Shown here one piece after another: positions 26,553 through 37,670 of a stretch of DNA of 64,000 nt. The first letter of the stretch is position 1. The number at the start of each line of letters is the position of its first letter. This stretch comes from Paenibacillus sp. FSL R7-0273 (lineage in GTDB: Bacteria > Bacillota > Bacilli > Paenibacillales > Paenibacillaceae). The stretch is from the NCBI RefSeq assembly GCF_000758625.1, contig NZ_CP009283.1, positions 6,503,501 through 6,567,500 on the forward strand, in the 5' to 3' direction. The notes under the pieces were generated by a model. That model saw only the letters and a list, made by a program, of their open reading frames with translations. It did no database searches and was not told the origin of the DNA. The position numbers and the translations under genes were made by a program.

Positions 26553-29500
26553 TTAGTATTTAAATTCTTCTGTCTCTGCCTGTGCCATCAACTCCGCCTG
26601 TTGAAGCACCAAATCAATTGCCAATTTTTCAAGATCTGGCGGATATCCGTATTTCTTCAATAATCGCTTAATCGTAATACGCATCTGAGCCCGGACATTC
26701 TCCCGAAGAGTCCAGTCCACCTTGATGTTGTTCTTGATGGCTTGTGTCAATTCGTGAGCAATTTGCTTAAGAACCAGGTCCCCCATAAGCTCCTTAGCTG
26801 ACTCATTAGAAGCAAGCGCATCATAAAAAGCAACTTCTTCCTTAATGAGCCCTAGATCTTCACCGCGCTTTACGGCTGCGTTCATCTCTTTAGCCATCTG
26901 AATAAGTTCTTCAATGACCTGGGTTGTCTCAATCGTTCGATTATTGTACTTACGAATAGCTTCATCGAGCATTTCAGAGAATTTTTTCGACTGCACGATG
27001 CTTGTGCGAGATACAGCCTTCACCTTGCCTTGAAGGAGTCTTCTGAGCAGTTCGACAGCGAGGTTCTTTTGCTTCAACCCGCGAACATGCTCCAGGAACT
27101 CATTCGACAAAATCGCAATGTTAGGCTTCTGCAAACCAACTGCTTCGAGAATATCGACGACTTCATCAGACATGACCGACTTGGAGATCAACTGGTTCAG
27201 TTCCGCATCAAGTTCATTCGTCGTTTTCTTCTTGTTCTCTGTGGTAATGATTTTGACAATTCCCGATTTTACTGCTTTATAGAAGCTAATTTCAAGGTTA
27301 ACCGACTCTGCAGCTTCTGTCGTTGCGCATAGTGCATAGGCCTTTGCCAGTTCCGTGGTCCAATTAACAAAATTGCGTTTGCCTTGATCGCCGAGCCCAA
27401 GCACATAATCAACAGTCTCGACAATTGCCTTCATCCGTTCAGAAGCTTTCTCCGACGCATATTTCGAAAAGTCCTGTCCATGCAATTGTTCGCGAATGAG
27501 CTGTATACGCTCCAACATGAAATCAATCGCTTGGTCCGTATCAATTCCTGCAGTTTTACGGTCATTTTCGGTGTATTGCTGGAGTGCCGATTTTAACATA
27601 TCTGCAATGCCGATATAATCTACAATCAGCCCCCCCGGTTTGTCACGAAATACACGGTTAACACGGGCGATAGCCTGCATGAGGTTATGGCCCTTCATCG
27701 GCTTATCAATGTACATGGTGTTCATGCTTGGCACGTCAAACCCGGTCAACCACATATCACGCACGATGACGATCTCCAGCGGGTCGTTTAAATCCTTCAT
27801 CCGTTTGGCCAAATGCTCACGGCGCCGTTTTGTCCCGATATAAGGCTGCCATTCTACAGGGTCGCTTGAGCTTCCGGTCATGACGATTTTGATTTTACCT
27901 TCGTTGTCGTCATCACTATGCCAGTCCGGACGAAGAGCGATAATCTCCTTGTAGAGGTCGATAGCAATGCGCCGCGACATCACGACGATCATGGCTTTGC
28001 CGAACATGGCTCCTTGGCGCTGCTCATAATGCTCAACCATATCCTTTGCGACCTTTTTGATCCGTTTCTCCGCACCGGCAAGCGCTTCAAGACGCGCCCA
28101 TCTGGACTTAAGCTTCTCTTGCTGAGTATACTCCTGATACTCGGTAATCTCTTCGTATTCTTCATCGATAACCGGCCGCTCCGTATCCGACAACTCCAAC
28201 CTGGCGATCCGGCTCTCATAGTAAATCTTGACGGTCGTACCATCCTCTACAGCCCGTGTCATGTCATAAATATCAATATAATCACCAAAAACAGCCGGAG
28301 TGTTCTTATCCGTCAACTCAACAGGTGTTCCAGTATACCCGATATAAGAAGCGTTCGGTAAGGCGTCACGCATATATTTTGCATAGCCGTATTTGATGTT
28401 TGCTTCCTCATCCGATGCGACCATTTCCGCCTGAAAGCCGTATTGACTGCGATGTGCTTCGTCCGCCATTACGATGACATTACGACGGTCTGTGAGCACA
28501 GGATACTGGGATTCGCCTTCTTCAGGTGAGAACTTATGCACGGTTGTAAAAATAATCCCGCCCGATTCTACCGAAAGCAGCTGCTTTAAGTGAGCACGGT
28601 CTTCGGCGTGTTGCGGAGTTTGGCGGAGCAAGTCTATAGACTTGCTAAATGTGGCATATAACTGATCATCCAGATCATTACGGTCCGTTACAACCACAAT
28701 TGTCGGGTTATCAAGAGTCAGGACCAGTTTGCCTGCATAAAAAACCATAGACAGGCTTTTACCAGATCCTTGTGTATGCCAGATGACGCCGATCTTGCGG
28801 TCGCCTTCTTCCAGTGTCGCTCTTTCTGTAGCCGCGATCGCCTTATTCGTAGCATGATACTGATGATATCCGGCCAATATTTTGAATAGATGTTCACCAT
28901 CTGTCTGAAATAAAACAAAATGCTTGATGATGTCGAGCAGCCGGCTTTTTTCGAACATGCCCTTAATCAGCACTTCGAGCTGCGGCAGGGAGGAGGATGC
29001 AACATCCTCTCCATCAATGGTGCGCCACATCATGAATCGTTCCTCGTCAGCCGTCAGTGTCCCTACTCTGGCATTGACCCCATCACTGATGACCATAAAG
29101 GAATTGTATGTGAATAGGGACGGGATCGCCTTTTTATAAGTCTGCACCTGATTGTATGCATCACTAATTCCCACTTCTTCATTTGAAGCGCTCTTCAGTT
29201 CCAGAACCGCAATCGGAAGGCCATTGACGAACACCACAACATCCGGGCGTTTATCGACTTGGTTCTCAATCACCGTAAACTGATTCACCACAAGAAAATC
29301 GTTATTGTCAGCGTGGTCCAAATGAGTATCAAACAACCAGACTTTTTCGGTCGGATAATCACCGTTAGCATTCCGATACTGGACATCGATGCCGTCCGTG
29401 ATCATCTTCTGAAATGCTTTGTTATTGATCATCAAACTCGGGCTCCGAGGCACTTCGATGATACGAATCGCTTCCTCTATGGCCTCACGCGGCAGATGCT

Positions 29501-29690
29501 TGTTGATACGGATAAGGGCTTCACGTAGGCGTTCTTTTAGGATGACGTCCTGATAGTACTGTCTTTCCGGATATTCTCCTTCAGGTGAGAGCTCGGGCCC
29601 GTAGGCTTTGTTGTAGTTGAGTTCTTCGAACCACTCTAAAGTGGCAAGCTCCAAGTCGCTCTCGGCATAAGATGTGGTGTAAATGGCCAT
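26553..29690 (-). CDS. hsdR: Type I restriction endonuclease subunit R
   Basis: 1045 residues, motor-nuclease subunit. The PD-(D/E)xK nuclease is at the N-terminus: D150 in [12 protein letters not shown], then E164-L-K166 in AVLELKSA. The SF2 translocase follows with Walker A HTQGSGKS (K311), DEAH box [11 protein letters not shown] and motif GYTGTPVEL, then [15 protein letters not shown] helical C-terminal domain binds the methylase core. The protein cuts unmodified DNA after translocation. ATG preceded by GAAGGAGGTG. Last gene of the hsd operon; all key motifs intact. Confidence 0.97.
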   Translation of the reverse strand: MAIYTTSYAESDLELATLEWFEELNYNKAYGPELSPEGEYPERQYYQDVILKERLREALIRINKHLPREAIEEAIRIIEVPRSPSLMINNKAFQKMITDGIDVQYRNANGDYPTEKVWLFDTHLDHADNNDFLVVNQFTVIENQVDKRPDVVVFVNGLPIAVLELKSASNEEVGISDAYNQVQTYKKAIPSLFTYNSFMVISDGVNARVGTLTADEERFMMWRTIDGEDVASSSLPQLEVLIKGMFEKSRLLDIIKHFVLFQTDGEHLFKILAGYHQYHATNKAIAATERATLEEGDRKIGVIWHTQGSGKSLSMVFYAGKLVLTLDNPTIVVVTDRNDLDDQLYATFSKSIDLLRQTPQHAEDRAHLKQLLSVESGGIIFTTVHKFSPEEGESQYPVLTDRRNVIVMADEAHRSQYGFQAEMVASDEEANIKYGYAKYMRDALPNASYIGYTGTPVELTDKNTPAVFGDYIDIYDMTRAVEDGTTVKIYYESRIARLELSDTERPVIDEEYEEITEYQEYTQQEKLKSRWARLEALAGAEKRIKKVAKDMVEHYEQRQGAMFGKAMIVVMSRRIAIDLYKEIIALRPDWHSDDDNEGKIKIVMTGSSSDPVEWQPYIGTKRRREHLAKRMKDLNDPLEIVIVRDMWLTGFDVPSMNTMYIDKPMKGHNLMQAIARVNRVFRDKPGGLIVDYIGIADMLKSALQQYTENDRKTAGIDTDQAIDFMLERIQLIREQLHGQDFSKYASEKASERMKAIVETVDYVLGLGDQGKRNFVNWTTELAKAYALCATTEAAESVNLEISFYKAVKSGIVKIITTENKKKTTNELDAELNQLISKSVMSDEVVDILEAVGLQKPNIAILSNEFLEHVRGLKQKNLAVELLRRLLQGKVKAVSRTSIVQSKKFSEMLDEAIRKYNNRTIETTQVIEELIQMAKEMNAAVKRGEDLGLIKEEVAFYDALASNESAKELMGDLVLKQIAHELTQAIKNNIKVDWTLRENVRAQMRITIKRLLKKYGYPPDLEKLAIDLVLQQAELMAQAETEEFKY

Positions 29691-29707
29691 GGGTACACCT
29701 CCTTCAG

Positions 29708-31111
29708 TTAGGTAGTGGAGTATTGGGCTTTGCTTTCGGCTGCTAGTGGCAAGTCGGAAGATTGAGAATATGGATACTCTTCATCCAAAGGGACTCGGAT
29801 TTCACCTGACATGAGTTTGGGGAGAAGGGTGTCACGTGTGATAGACAAGCTTTCCGTTTCTTTTTGAATAAGCAGAATAGTAGCAAACATTGGTTCAACC
29901 AAGTTATGAAATTGGTCTAATATAGATTGTTCTGGTAAAACCATTTTAATATTAGAAAACCGCGATTTGCTCAGATTTAATGCGACACTACCGCCTGATC
30001 CCATATTCTTAATGTACTCCGAAATACGGGAAAGAGATAAATAAACATAGTAACATTCATTACTATTACAAATAATCGTATTTATTTGTTGATTTGTCTG
30101 ACTTGGTTCAGAAGTCAATACTACCAATCCGGGTGTTGCAATACAGCTTACGCATACACTAAAAGCTGGGACTGTCTTTGAAGCTTGTGTTCCCGCTCCC
30201 TTGCTAGAGAGCGCACGCTCAGTCTTCGTTACGAATACTTTGTTATGCATGTCCGGAATCGTAATAAAAGGGGTTTCTTCTCCAAAGTTATCTTTTTCCT
30301 TCGTACTTGGGGTCTTTCCACATACAATCCCCTGTATCGAGACTTCGCCTAATGTCTTTACCTTCCACCCCTTCGGAATCAGCCCCAACTCACTTTCCTC
30401 AAACTCACCGCCGCTAGACTTATACGGTTCACTGTTTTCATTCGGGAACTCAAAATCCACAAACCAGCGTTTGAAAAGGGCTTGGGCCATTTCTTCGAGG
30501 TTTTTATTGATGGCATTGTTGAGATCAATTTTGTCATCAATCAGTCTCAACATTGTCGAAACAGACTCTTGTATTTTCAATACAGGTACCATAAGCTTGA
30601 ACTTTTTCAGAGCAGGAATTCGAATATTACTAACTACTGAACCAGTACCCTCATGCATTTTGATTTGATTTTGCACTTCAGGCGTCAAAAGTGAGTAATA
30701 TAAAAAGTATGGTAGAATAACATCTGTTTTAGCCTTTAATTGAAGCATTCTTTGTCCAAGAAAAAACTTTTCATTTGAAGATTTGATAATGCCAACTTCC
30801 CCCATAGGGGCCTCTCTAGTTAGAATCACATCGTCCTCAACGAGTTTACCTCTAACAGACCATGCCTTGTAAGTTTCTTCCGTTACATATCTCGCATCTT
30901 CTGAATTAATTCGACCATTTCGAATGTTTGTTGTTCTTAACATTCTAAAATTAGTCTTATAATTGACTACAGGTGCAGTTTTATGTTGACAATCAGTAAC
31001 TGTACATAGTTCATCTAACTCAAATGTTCGCCATTCTTGATTCTCAAAACTCAAACCCAATCCCCCCAAGCCGCTTGCGAATCTCATCTTCCAGATGCCG
31101 CGATTTTGCAA
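29708..31111 (-). CDS. hsdS: Type I restriction-modification specificity subunit S
   Basis: Up to 467 residues. Two target recognition domains with helical spacers: TRD1 about residues 25-190, a helical spacer with [23 protein letters not shown]2 about 240-420 and a C-terminal helix [19 protein letters not shown]. It determines the bipartite recognition sequence for both HsdM and HsdR. The start is uncertain: TTG 31111 would overlap hsdM by 68 bases, and TTG starts near 31054-31060, following a GGGGGG run, would give a protein beginning just before SFENQEW, as in homologues. Confidence 0.93.
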   Translation of the reverse strand: MQNRGIWKMRFASGLGGLGLSFENQEWRTFELDELCTVTDCQHKTAPVVNYKTNFRMLRTTNIRNGRINSEDARYVTEETYKAWSVRGKLVEDDVILTREAPMGEVGIIKSSNEKFFLGQRMLQLKAKTDVILPYFLYYSLLTPEVQNQIKMHEGTGSVVSNIRIPALKKFKLMVPVLKIQESVSTMLRLIDDKIDLNNAINKNLEEMAQALFKRWFVDFEFPNENSEPYKSSGGEFEESELGLIPKGWKVKTLGEVSIQGIVCGKTPSTKEKDNFGEETPFITIPDMHNKVFVTKTERALSSKGAGTQASKTVPAFSVCVSCIATPGLVVLTSEPSQTNQQINTIICNSNECYYVYLSLSRISEYIKNMGSGGSVALNLSKSRFSNIKMVLPEQSILDQFHNLVEPMFATILLIQKETESLSITRDTLLPKLMSGEIRVPLDEEYPYSQSSDLPLAAESKAQYSTT

Positions 31112-32567
31112 ATTGCTCTGCCAATTCCGACGTCAGCCGAGCCATCTTATCCTCAAACGGCTCGCTCTCCTCCTCAACATCCTCAATACCTACATACCGA
31201 CCAGGAGTCAATATATACTCATGCTCCTGCACTTCCGTAAGTTTTGCAGCCTTGCAGAATCCCTTAACATCCTCATAAGCTCCGGCGTCAGCCTGCCCGC
31301 GCCAGGCGTGGTAAGTATCCGTTATCTTCTTGATATCTTCCGTCGTCAGCTCACGATGAGTACGATCGACCATTTGTCCCATTTTGCGAGCATCGATGAA
31401 CAGTATTTCCCCACGGCGGTCGCGCAGTCCTCTTGGAGCTTTGTTCTTCACCATAAACCAGAGGCAAACAGGAATCTGCGTCGAGTAAAACAATTGCCCT
31501 GGCAGCGTAACGATGCAATCCACCAAATCCGCAGTGACTAACTTTTTCCGAATCTCGAGTTCCGCTGTCGTGCTCGTAGACATGGAACCGTTCGCCAAGA
31601 CGAAGCCGGCTACACCGCTTGGCGCCAGCTTGTTTACCATATGTTGAATCCAAGCATAGTTGGCATTGCCTGCTGGAGGAATTCCATACGACCAACGTGC
31701 GTCATCAGTGAGCCGGTTCCCGCCCCAGTCACTAATGTTAAAAGGTGGATTAGCCAGTATATAATCGGCTTTCAGGTTCTTATGAAGATCATTATGGAAC
31801 GTATCCGCATGATGCTCGCCCAAGTTGCTGTCGATACCGCGGATCGCTAAGTTCATTTTGCAAAGCTTCCAAGTCGTCGAGTTCGACTCTTGTCCATATA
31901 CTGCGATATCTCCGAGCCTGCCTTGATGCTCTTCTACGAACTTCTCGCTCTGTACGAACATGCCTCCAGAGCCGCAGCACGGGTCATAGACACGACCCTT
32001 AAATGGCTCAATCATCTCTACGAGCAGGCGAACAACACTATTTGGCGTGTAAAACTCCCCACCGTTCTTACCCTCGGCGCTAGCGAACTTACTAAGGAAG
32101 TATTCATATACTCTGCCAAGCACGTCCTTAGAGCGGCTATCTTCATCGCCAACTTTGAACGAGAACAAGTCAATAACTTCACCAAGGCGTGTTTTATCTA
32201 GAGCAGGTCTTGCATAATCCTTAGGCAAAACACCTTTCAGAGATGCGTTCTCCTTCTCAATATCGACCATCGCTTGGTCAATGATTTGGCCAATCTCCGG
32301 TTTCTTGGCATTATTCTTAATGTGGCTCCAACGAGCATCCTTCGGCACCCAGAAGATATTCGCAGCAACATACTCGTCACGATCTTCGGGATCAGCATAA
32401 GGTTCATTGCTCAGTGCTTCATATTTCTCTTCAAAAGCATCCGATACATATTTAAGGAATAACAGGCCTAAAACGACATGCTTATACTCCGCCGCATCCA
32501 TGCTGCCCCGTAGCTTGTCGGCCATGCTCCATAATTTTTCTTCAAAACCTAGATTTGCTGTTGACAT
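31044..32567 (-). CDS. hsdM: Type I restriction-modification methyltransferase subunit M
   Basis: 507-residue N6-adenine methyltransferase. An N-terminal helical HsdM domain (residues 1-140) precedes the catalytic domain with SAM-binding motif [10 protein letters not shown] from D195 and catalytic motif IV NPPF at 273-276. Strong ribosome binding site GAGGAGGAAC before ATG, which sits inside the end of the preceding fusion gene region (13-base gap), indicating coupled translation. It modifies host DNA with HsdS and protects it from HsdR. Confidence 0.97.
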   Translation of the reverse strand: MSTANLGFEEKLWSMADKLRGSMDAAEYKHVVLGLLFLKYVSDAFEEKYEALSNEPYADPEDRDEYVAANIFWVPKDARWSHIKNNAKKPEIGQIIDQAMVDIEKENASLKGVLPKDYARPALDKTRLGEVIDLFSFKVGDEDSRSKDVLGRVYEYFLSKFASAEGKNGGEFYTPNSVVRLLVEMIEPFKGRVYDPCCGSGGMFVQSEKFVEEHQGRLGDIAVYGQESNSTTWKLCKMNLAIRGIDSNLGEHHADTFHNDLHKNLKADYILANPPFNISDWGGNRLTDDARWSYGIPPAGNANYAWIQHMVNKLAPSGVAGFVLANGSMSTSTTAELEIRKKLVTADLVDCIVTLPGQLFYSTQIPVCLWFMVKNKAPRGLRDRRGEILFIDARKMGQMVDRTHRELTTEDIKKITDTYHAWRGQADAGAYEDVKGFCKAAKLTEVQEHEYILTPGRYVGIEDVEEESEPFEDKMARLTSELAEQFAKSRHLEDEIRKRLGGIGFEF

Positions 32568-32580
32568 TCTTAGTTCCTCC

Positions 32581-34185
32581 TCAGTAGAGCTCGCTGTATA
32601 TTTCGTTTTTTACTTGCTCCCATCGATCCGTAGCCTCACGAATCTTTTGCTTATACCGTTCTTTTTCCTCATTGTAGCGTTTTACCCGATTATTCTGCTC
32701 GTCGTGGGGAAGAAGAGGCAGTTCTATTTCACCCACATCTGAAGGATTCAAATTCAGAACGGTTGTCCCTCGCTGGAAGCTCTGGATCAGTGTCACTCCC
32801 ACCGGACTTTCCAGGAATATCTTTGCATATCCGCTACTAATGGACTCTTTAAGTCGAATGACAATAATATTGGCAGAAGCAATTACCGTTCCTTCTGTTT
32901 CTGGAAAGACAGCCAGTTTATTCACCGTGCCTCGACAAGCCATGACCAGATCTCCGGGAAGAATTTCATAGCGTTTGATCTTCCGTTCTTCTTCATCGAT
33001 CGTCTCCAACTGATCCGTTCGTACTTCGCCGTCTTCAATGTTGGAAATATTTAATATTTTGATGTTTCCTGCTCTAAGATCTTGCTTAAGAACAGATTTG
33101 CCCCGGAATATATCTGCAACATCCCTTAACTTTACTTTAAGAACAGGGGCTTGTTGAAAAGACCTCAACGTATCTTGATCTTCATCAAGCAGCATATCTA
33201 TTCGCCAGTTCTCAAGCCGCGCAAAAGCTTCAGCATGAACTGAAATTTCTCGCTCTGGTTCCAAGGACATCTTATGAAGCAGTAGACGACCTATAATCAC
33301 TTGCTGTGAAGGTGACCTTCCAAATTCAATCTGATAAGTCTTGACCGATATATAAGGCCGAAATAACCCATCAGGCAGCATATGTACAGATTGGATAGGA
33401 GCAGATTCATTTATCTGTTCTCGCCACTGCGCATTACGCCCAGATTGAAACAACATCCGTGCAGGAAGTGTAACGCTTATCCTCCCGGTATCTTGTAACA
33501 GGGGGAGTAAGTGATTAACCGCAACGCCTTCCGAGTCTCTAATGATCGCATCTTCAACTTCATCCATCTTTATTCCGAATTTCGGAATGGTTAAGATAGC
33601 GTCATACTTCTCAGACAGGGGCAACGGTTGATAAATCGATCCCTGAATGATGCGGACATTCAGATAAGACTCAAAATAAGTCTTCAACAGCTTGGCGATA
33701 ATGTAATTCTCGGTTACCAGCGTAATCGTAAACGAACGCTTGTACAATTGACTTTCGGCTAGACCGCGCAAGTATTTCTCTGCTTCTGCAATCAACAGCG
33801 TTCGATAGTGATGTCGTTCACACATATCTTTAAATCTGTCCATAATGCTCGTATGAACGGTAATCGCACCTGTTACTCGGTCTTGCTGTATCGTCTGAAT
33901 AGCATAGTCTAATAAATCCATATCTTTGCCTGCTTGATAGAGCCTAAAGAACAACTCCCGATCACCAGGAAAATGTCCGAATTCACGCTCACCGGCATAC
34001 TGGTTCATCCATCGGAATAGCGTTTCAGGTTCCAGAATCGATCTATGTTCTGCCCCCTGCAACTGTAACGCTCTATTCGTTTGAACTACCCGCACAGCCT
34101 CTCGTAGCAATTGATCCCTTGTGCTAATGTTATGAAGTAAGCAAATATTCCAAAATGTCTCAATCAATCTATCACCCTCTAGCAC
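32581..34185 (-). CDS. Degenerate N6-methyltransferase fused to one specificity (TRD) domain
   Basis: About 534 residues. Residues 1-130 are helical, 130-330 resemble an HsdM-type methyltransferase core in which the place of catalytic NPPF is taken by TIPKFG (about 199-204), and the following region retains the fold ([16 protein letters not shown], then [15 protein letters not shown]). From about 355 on it is a single HsdS-like target recognition domain ([14 protein letters not shown]) with a coiled C-terminal helix. So it probably binds DNA but cannot methylate. It opens the hsd operon, and its TGA is within the hsdM ribosome binding site. Start is ambiguous: GTG 34185 (AGGAG) or TTG 34167 (GAGGGTG). 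Confidence 0.78.
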   Translation of the reverse strand: MLEGDRLIETFWNICLLHNISTRDQLLREAVRVVQTNRALQLQGAEHRSILEPETLFRWMNQYAGEREFGHFPGDRELFFRLYQAGKDMDLLDYAIQTIQQDRVTGAITVHTSIMDRFKDMCERHHYRTLLIAEAEKYLRGLAESQLYKRSFTITLVTENYIIAKLLKTYFESYLNVRIIQGSIYQPLPLSEKYDAILTIPKFGIKMDEVEDAIIRDSEGVAVNHLLPLLQDTGRISVTLPARMLFQSGRNAQWREQINESAPIQSVHMLPDGLFRPYISVKTYQIEFGRSPSQQVIIGRLLLHKMSLEPEREISVHAEAFARLENWRIDMLLDEDQDTLRSFQQAPVLKVKLRDVADIFRGKSVLKQDLRAGNIKILNISNIEDGEVRTDQLETIDEEERKIKRYEILPGDLVMACRGTVNKLAVFPETEGTVIASANIIVIRLKESISSGYAKIFLESPVGVTLIQSFQRGTTVLNLNPSDVGEIELPLLPHDEQNNRVKRYNEEKERYKQKIREATDRWEQVKNEIYSELY

Positions 34186-34202
34186 TAGGAACTTACTCCT
34201 AA

Positions 34203-34237
34203 ATAATACCACAATAAAATCTAGTATTACAATACTA
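34203..34237 (-). promoter_or_regulatory. Cargo promoter with palindromic operator
   Basis: The perfect inverted repeat TAGTATT-GT-AATACTA (34222-34237) overlaps a -35-like TTGTAA. After an 18-base spacer comes the -10 TATTAT at 34203-34208. It lies between tnsE and the restriction genes and could give the cargo its own regulated transcription. Confidence 0.45.
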
Positions 34238-34264
34238 AAAAAAGAACTGACATCAGTCAATCCT

Positions 34265-35878
34265 TTAGTTTAGCAATTTCCCTTTAAGTTTTATTGACCA
34301 GTCACGCGGACTATCACTCTGATAATGCTTTAGCTTTTCAATATGTGCACCAGAACATTGACTCAGAACGTACTGATCCCAATGCCCACCTTTTTGTACT
34401 AATCCGTCGAGAAGTTGCGTGATTGTCCTCTCAATAGCTTTTAAATGGATTAGATTGGTTGGATCGAGTATTAGCGTCGAGATCGACCAATCATCCGGCC
34501 GTGCAACCTCTAGTATGTACTTTGTAAACATACTATTGGATACTTGAACAATTGCACAGGTCCGGCGCGTACCATTCGGACATATTGAAAAGCGTTTACC
34601 AGGAGGAATTCGCACTATAGACATTCGAATGGAATATGAAGTCATTTCTTTCAGTAGTGTTATCATTTTGAAAAAATCTTCAAGCCCAATAGCTTCAGAG
34701 ATTGGAACCATCTCTAAACTTTGAAAATCTATAGGTGGAGTATCGCCTCCCACGATTGAATCTTGAACACTGACTTGTCTTGGTTGGTCCAGGCTCTTGC
34801 CGCCTCTACCCGAGTTAACAACTATATCGTCCCCCGCATGCGTTTGTTTCAGATTCTTCTTTCGAATTCTCACGATCGGGAAATTAATAAATTTCATAAA
34901 AGTAGGGGGTGCTTCAAGTACATCCTGATTTGTATCTTCTTTTGCATGTTCACTGTTATCATTAATTATAACGTCGTCGTTCTTGAATTGATCGGGTATC
35001 CTTAACCGCCTGTTTCCAAAGACTGATTCCTGCCGCTTTTTGGAGTGATGCCAGAAGTCAATTTCGGTTGCCGGATGCGTGAAGCCGGAGAACCCCACGA
35101 TTTCTTTCACCAAAACCATATTCATGAATTGATCGCCCCTTACTATCAGTTCGATTGGACCGGTAGAGGGAAGCTCCACATCAAGAAGATTCCCCTTTCT
35201 AAATGCCTTTTTTGGATTAGTAGGAGACTCAGCTACTGCTCTACTTAACAATCTTTGATAAATGGAATTCCACATGGTATATATTTGGGAGTCCAGATAA
35301 ATCCAAGACATATGACGGGCGTTACTCTCATTAGCCATTGTATTAGGTACCCGGTTTCCTAAATAAAAGTGTAGAACATTATTCTCAAATTCACATCGTT
35401 CAATTAGTTGTTCTAGACCATGGGGCTGCATTAGCGAATATGCCATTAGCTGCGAGTTAATAAACATTGCTCTAAGAAGCTCGATAACAGGAATACAGAC
35501 CGTTATATTCCCCACTGTATACTGAATAATATTTTGCGTTCCTAACTCTGGATTCTTTCCAAAGTCAATGAGACGCTTTGGCAATTGAAATCCATTTACA
35601 ATCTTCCCCTGATCAAGTGAAGGTATGGTGAATGTATAGGACGATCCGCTCATCGGGCGGACTTGATTAAGAACACCCTTCGTGTATATTTGGCCCAATC
35701 TTAATAGAGGAATTGCGCCCCAGGCTCGAGACAGGACTTTAACCTCACCACGTGCTCTTCTAAAGGCAATTCGAACTCTCCAGTCACCTTTATAATCTGT
35801 GTACGGTGATCCGAACCAAATCAGTTCAACATCCTCATTTTCTTCAAACGGCCAAGGACTAAATTCTACTGAAGCCAC
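34265..35878 (-). CDS. tnsE: Transposition protein TnsE
   Basis: 537 residues, almost the length of Tn7 TnsE (538). The N-terminus (VELIWFGSPYTDYKGDWRVRI) and central segments (SYTFTIPSLDQGKIVNGFQLP, CIPVIELLRAMFINSQL, LIVRGDQFMNMVLVKEIVG) follow the TnsE pattern; the region 290-360 is low-complexity and probably disordered, as in Tn7. TnsE directs insertion into replicating DNA and conjugal plasmids through the sliding clamp. Overlaps tnsD by 13 bases. Identified by position and resemblance; similarity is moderate. Confidence 0.82.
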   Translation of the reverse strand: MASVEFSPWPFEENEDVELIWFGSPYTDYKGDWRVRIAFRRARGEVKVLSRAWGAIPLLRLGQIYTKGVLNQVRPMSGSSYTFTIPSLDQGKIVNGFQLPKRLIDFGKNPELGTQNIIQYTVGNITVCIPVIELLRAMFINSQLMAYSLMQPHGLEQLIERCEFENNVLHFYLGNRVPNTMANESNARHMSWIYLDSQIYTMWNSIYQRLLSRAVAESPTNPKKAFRKGNLLDVELPSTGPIELIVRGDQFMNMVLVKEIVGFSGFTHPATEIDFWHHSKKRQESVFGNRRLRIPDQFKNDDVIINDNSEHAKEDTNQDVLEAPPTFMKFINFPIVRIRKKNLKQTHAGDDIVVNSGRGGKSLDQPRQVSVQDSIVGGDTPPIDFQSLEMVPISEAIGLEDFFKMITLLKEMTSYSIRMSIVRIPPGKRFSICPNGTRRTCAIVQVSNSMFTKYILEVARPDDWSISTLILDPTNLIHLKAIERTITQLLDGLVQKGGHWDQYVLSQCSGAHIEKLKHYQSDSPRDWSIKLKGKLLN

Positions 35879-37656
35879 TGCGTCGCCACCCTATCTGCAA
35901 AGTTCAAGGTATGTAATCCTTGACCGCTGTAATAATCAAGCGCGTCAGTTACCGCACTAGAATAACCTGGTCGTAATCCGGCCTTTCTGATTAATTTCCA
36001 TCGTTTAATGGGAAACTCATCATTCATATGTTCTGCTGCCCATCCAATTCTGCGTATTTGAAATTGATCAACTGTTTCGAGACGGTTCGATAAAATAGCC
36101 ATCGTGATCGGAAGCTTATCTTTATGCTTTTCAATTAATGCAAGGTTTCTAATACGTTTACCAACTGAGGCATATGTAATTCGAATAGGCTTCATGTCCC
36201 GATCAGAAAGCATCTTATTGCACGCCTCTTCAACCTCCAAGCTCAATTCGAGGTCGCGCTTCTCCCAGTCAACACGAATGTAACGTAGGTCATGCGCGTT
36301 ACGTTTCTTTTTGAGAGCTCCCGTTTTTATTGTTAGGGGGGACACAGACGGTAAATTCACTTCATCACTGAAGCTCTCATTTGCCGGACTAAGCCGTGCG
36401 TACTTGATGACGGTATTTGTATCCACGCCAAGCTTCTCAGCGGCAGCTCGGTACGATAAACCCTTTCCCATATAAGCTGTTAGTTGATTCTTCCAGACAG
36501 GTCCAAAGGCTTTAATGCGTCCGATTCGGTAACGATCCTCTGAGCTATGGTCCGGACCTCTTCTGGAATAACAGAACCCGCAGCTACAAGAGAATGTTCC
36601 TACCGGTCCTCCAGTGTCTGAACAACGCGTAATCTTTAAGTGACGGATACATGGTTCTCTGTAATGATCTGCAGCCCTATTTAGACATGGCCATGGGCCT
36701 TTACCAAAAGGAGAATAGCTCGTATCTCTTTGCTCCAGGAAGCTACTGAAAGAACCAAAGAGGAAGCGTATAAGCAATAATTGTCTTAAAGGGTGAACGG
36801 CTCTGCGAGCTTTCCTTGTAGACACTGCCAGCCAGGAGTAATCATTTCCATAGGTCTGACAGTTCAGGAACTCCAGCATTTCTTTGCCATAATGAGAACT
36901 CAATTTCATCTCAAGCTCGCGCTGCCGAATTCGATTGGATGGGGTTAAATAGCCTTGTTCACTTAATTTATGTAATAGAGAGTCTCTGGAATCGTACAGA
37001 TGAAGTGAGTGACCAACGCTAAGCAACAATTGAACATCCTGAGCAATTTCAAGCAATCTTAGGTAAGTCCTTTCTGGGTCAGGCAATACCAATGGATTGA
37101 ATTGAAATAAGTGTCTTGCAATAGGCAACACCGTTAAACCATGCCGATCTGAAACAGGATGTGTTATTCTGTGAAGCACAATACGATGTTTAGGACAAAC
37201 CATCACCCCGGTAGCCTGATGCACACGGTGCCAATAGGGCTCGCCAAACCGCTGGATATCTTCTTCATAACATGATTGGCAAAATCGCAATTCAGCATTC
37301 CGCTCCATGGAACTCGCTGTAATACCAACCAGCGCATGAATTCCTGAACCATCATTGCTCCTCATCATCTGCTGTAATTGTCGGCTCCTATTCTGAGGAA
37401 GAAAGGGGGCGTAATATGAATATAACGTATGCTCGTCAATCCATTGATCTGATGTTATACCTATGATCTGGCTTCTGGGGGATAGATTATCGAGATGACT
37501 GGGAAGATCCAATGTAGGAATAACCTGATCTGTACCGAATAATTCCCGAAATGTCCATTTCGGGCTGGAGTTGTTCATCCGCAGGTGATATCTAGTAATC
37601 ACGCTATAGAGTAACTCATCCGGGTAAGGGAGAGGCATACCGCTATACATATCCAT
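35866..37656 (-). CDS. tnsD: Target-selection protein TnsD (TniQ family)
   Basis: 596 residues. The TniQ N-terminal domain contains the zinc site C126-x2-C129 ... C154-x2-H157 (FCQSCYEED, MVCPKHRIV) and the usual YPDELLYSVITRYHLRM opening. The C-terminal half has a helix-turn-helix (LSYRAAAEKLGVDTNTVIKYAR) and further DNA-binding regions. TnsD binds the 3' end of glmS and directs insertion downstream of it, which fits where this element sits. Starts 14 bases after tnsC. Confidence 0.95.
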   Translation of the reverse strand: MDMYSGMPLPYPDELLYSVITRYHLRMNNSSPKWTFRELFGTDQVIPTLDLPSHLDNLSPRSQIIGITSDQWIDEHTLYSYYAPFLPQNRSRQLQQMMRSNDGSGIHALVGITASSMERNAELRFCQSCYEEDIQRFGEPYWHRVHQATGVMVCPKHRIVLHRITHPVSDRHGLTVLPIARHLFQFNPLVLPDPERTYLRLLEIAQDVQLLLSVGHSLHLYDSRDSLLHKLSEQGYLTPSNRIRQRELEMKLSSHYGKEMLEFLNCQTYGNDYSWLAVSTRKARRAVHPLRQLLLIRFLFGSFSSFLEQRDTSYSPFGKGPWPCLNRAADHYREPCIRHLKITRCSDTGGPVGTFSCSCGFCYSRRGPDHSSEDRYRIGRIKAFGPVWKNQLTAYMGKGLSYRAAAEKLGVDTNTVIKYARLSPANESFSDEVNLPSVSPLTIKTGALKKKRNAHDLRYIRVDWEKRDLELSLEVEEACNKMLSDRDMKPIRITYASVGKRIRNLALIEKHKDKLPITMAILSNRLETVDQFQIRRIGWAAEHMNDEFPIKRWKLIRKAGLRPGYSSAVTDALDYYSGQGLHTLNFADRVATQWLQ

Positions 37657-37670
37657 ACTTTCACCGCCTT

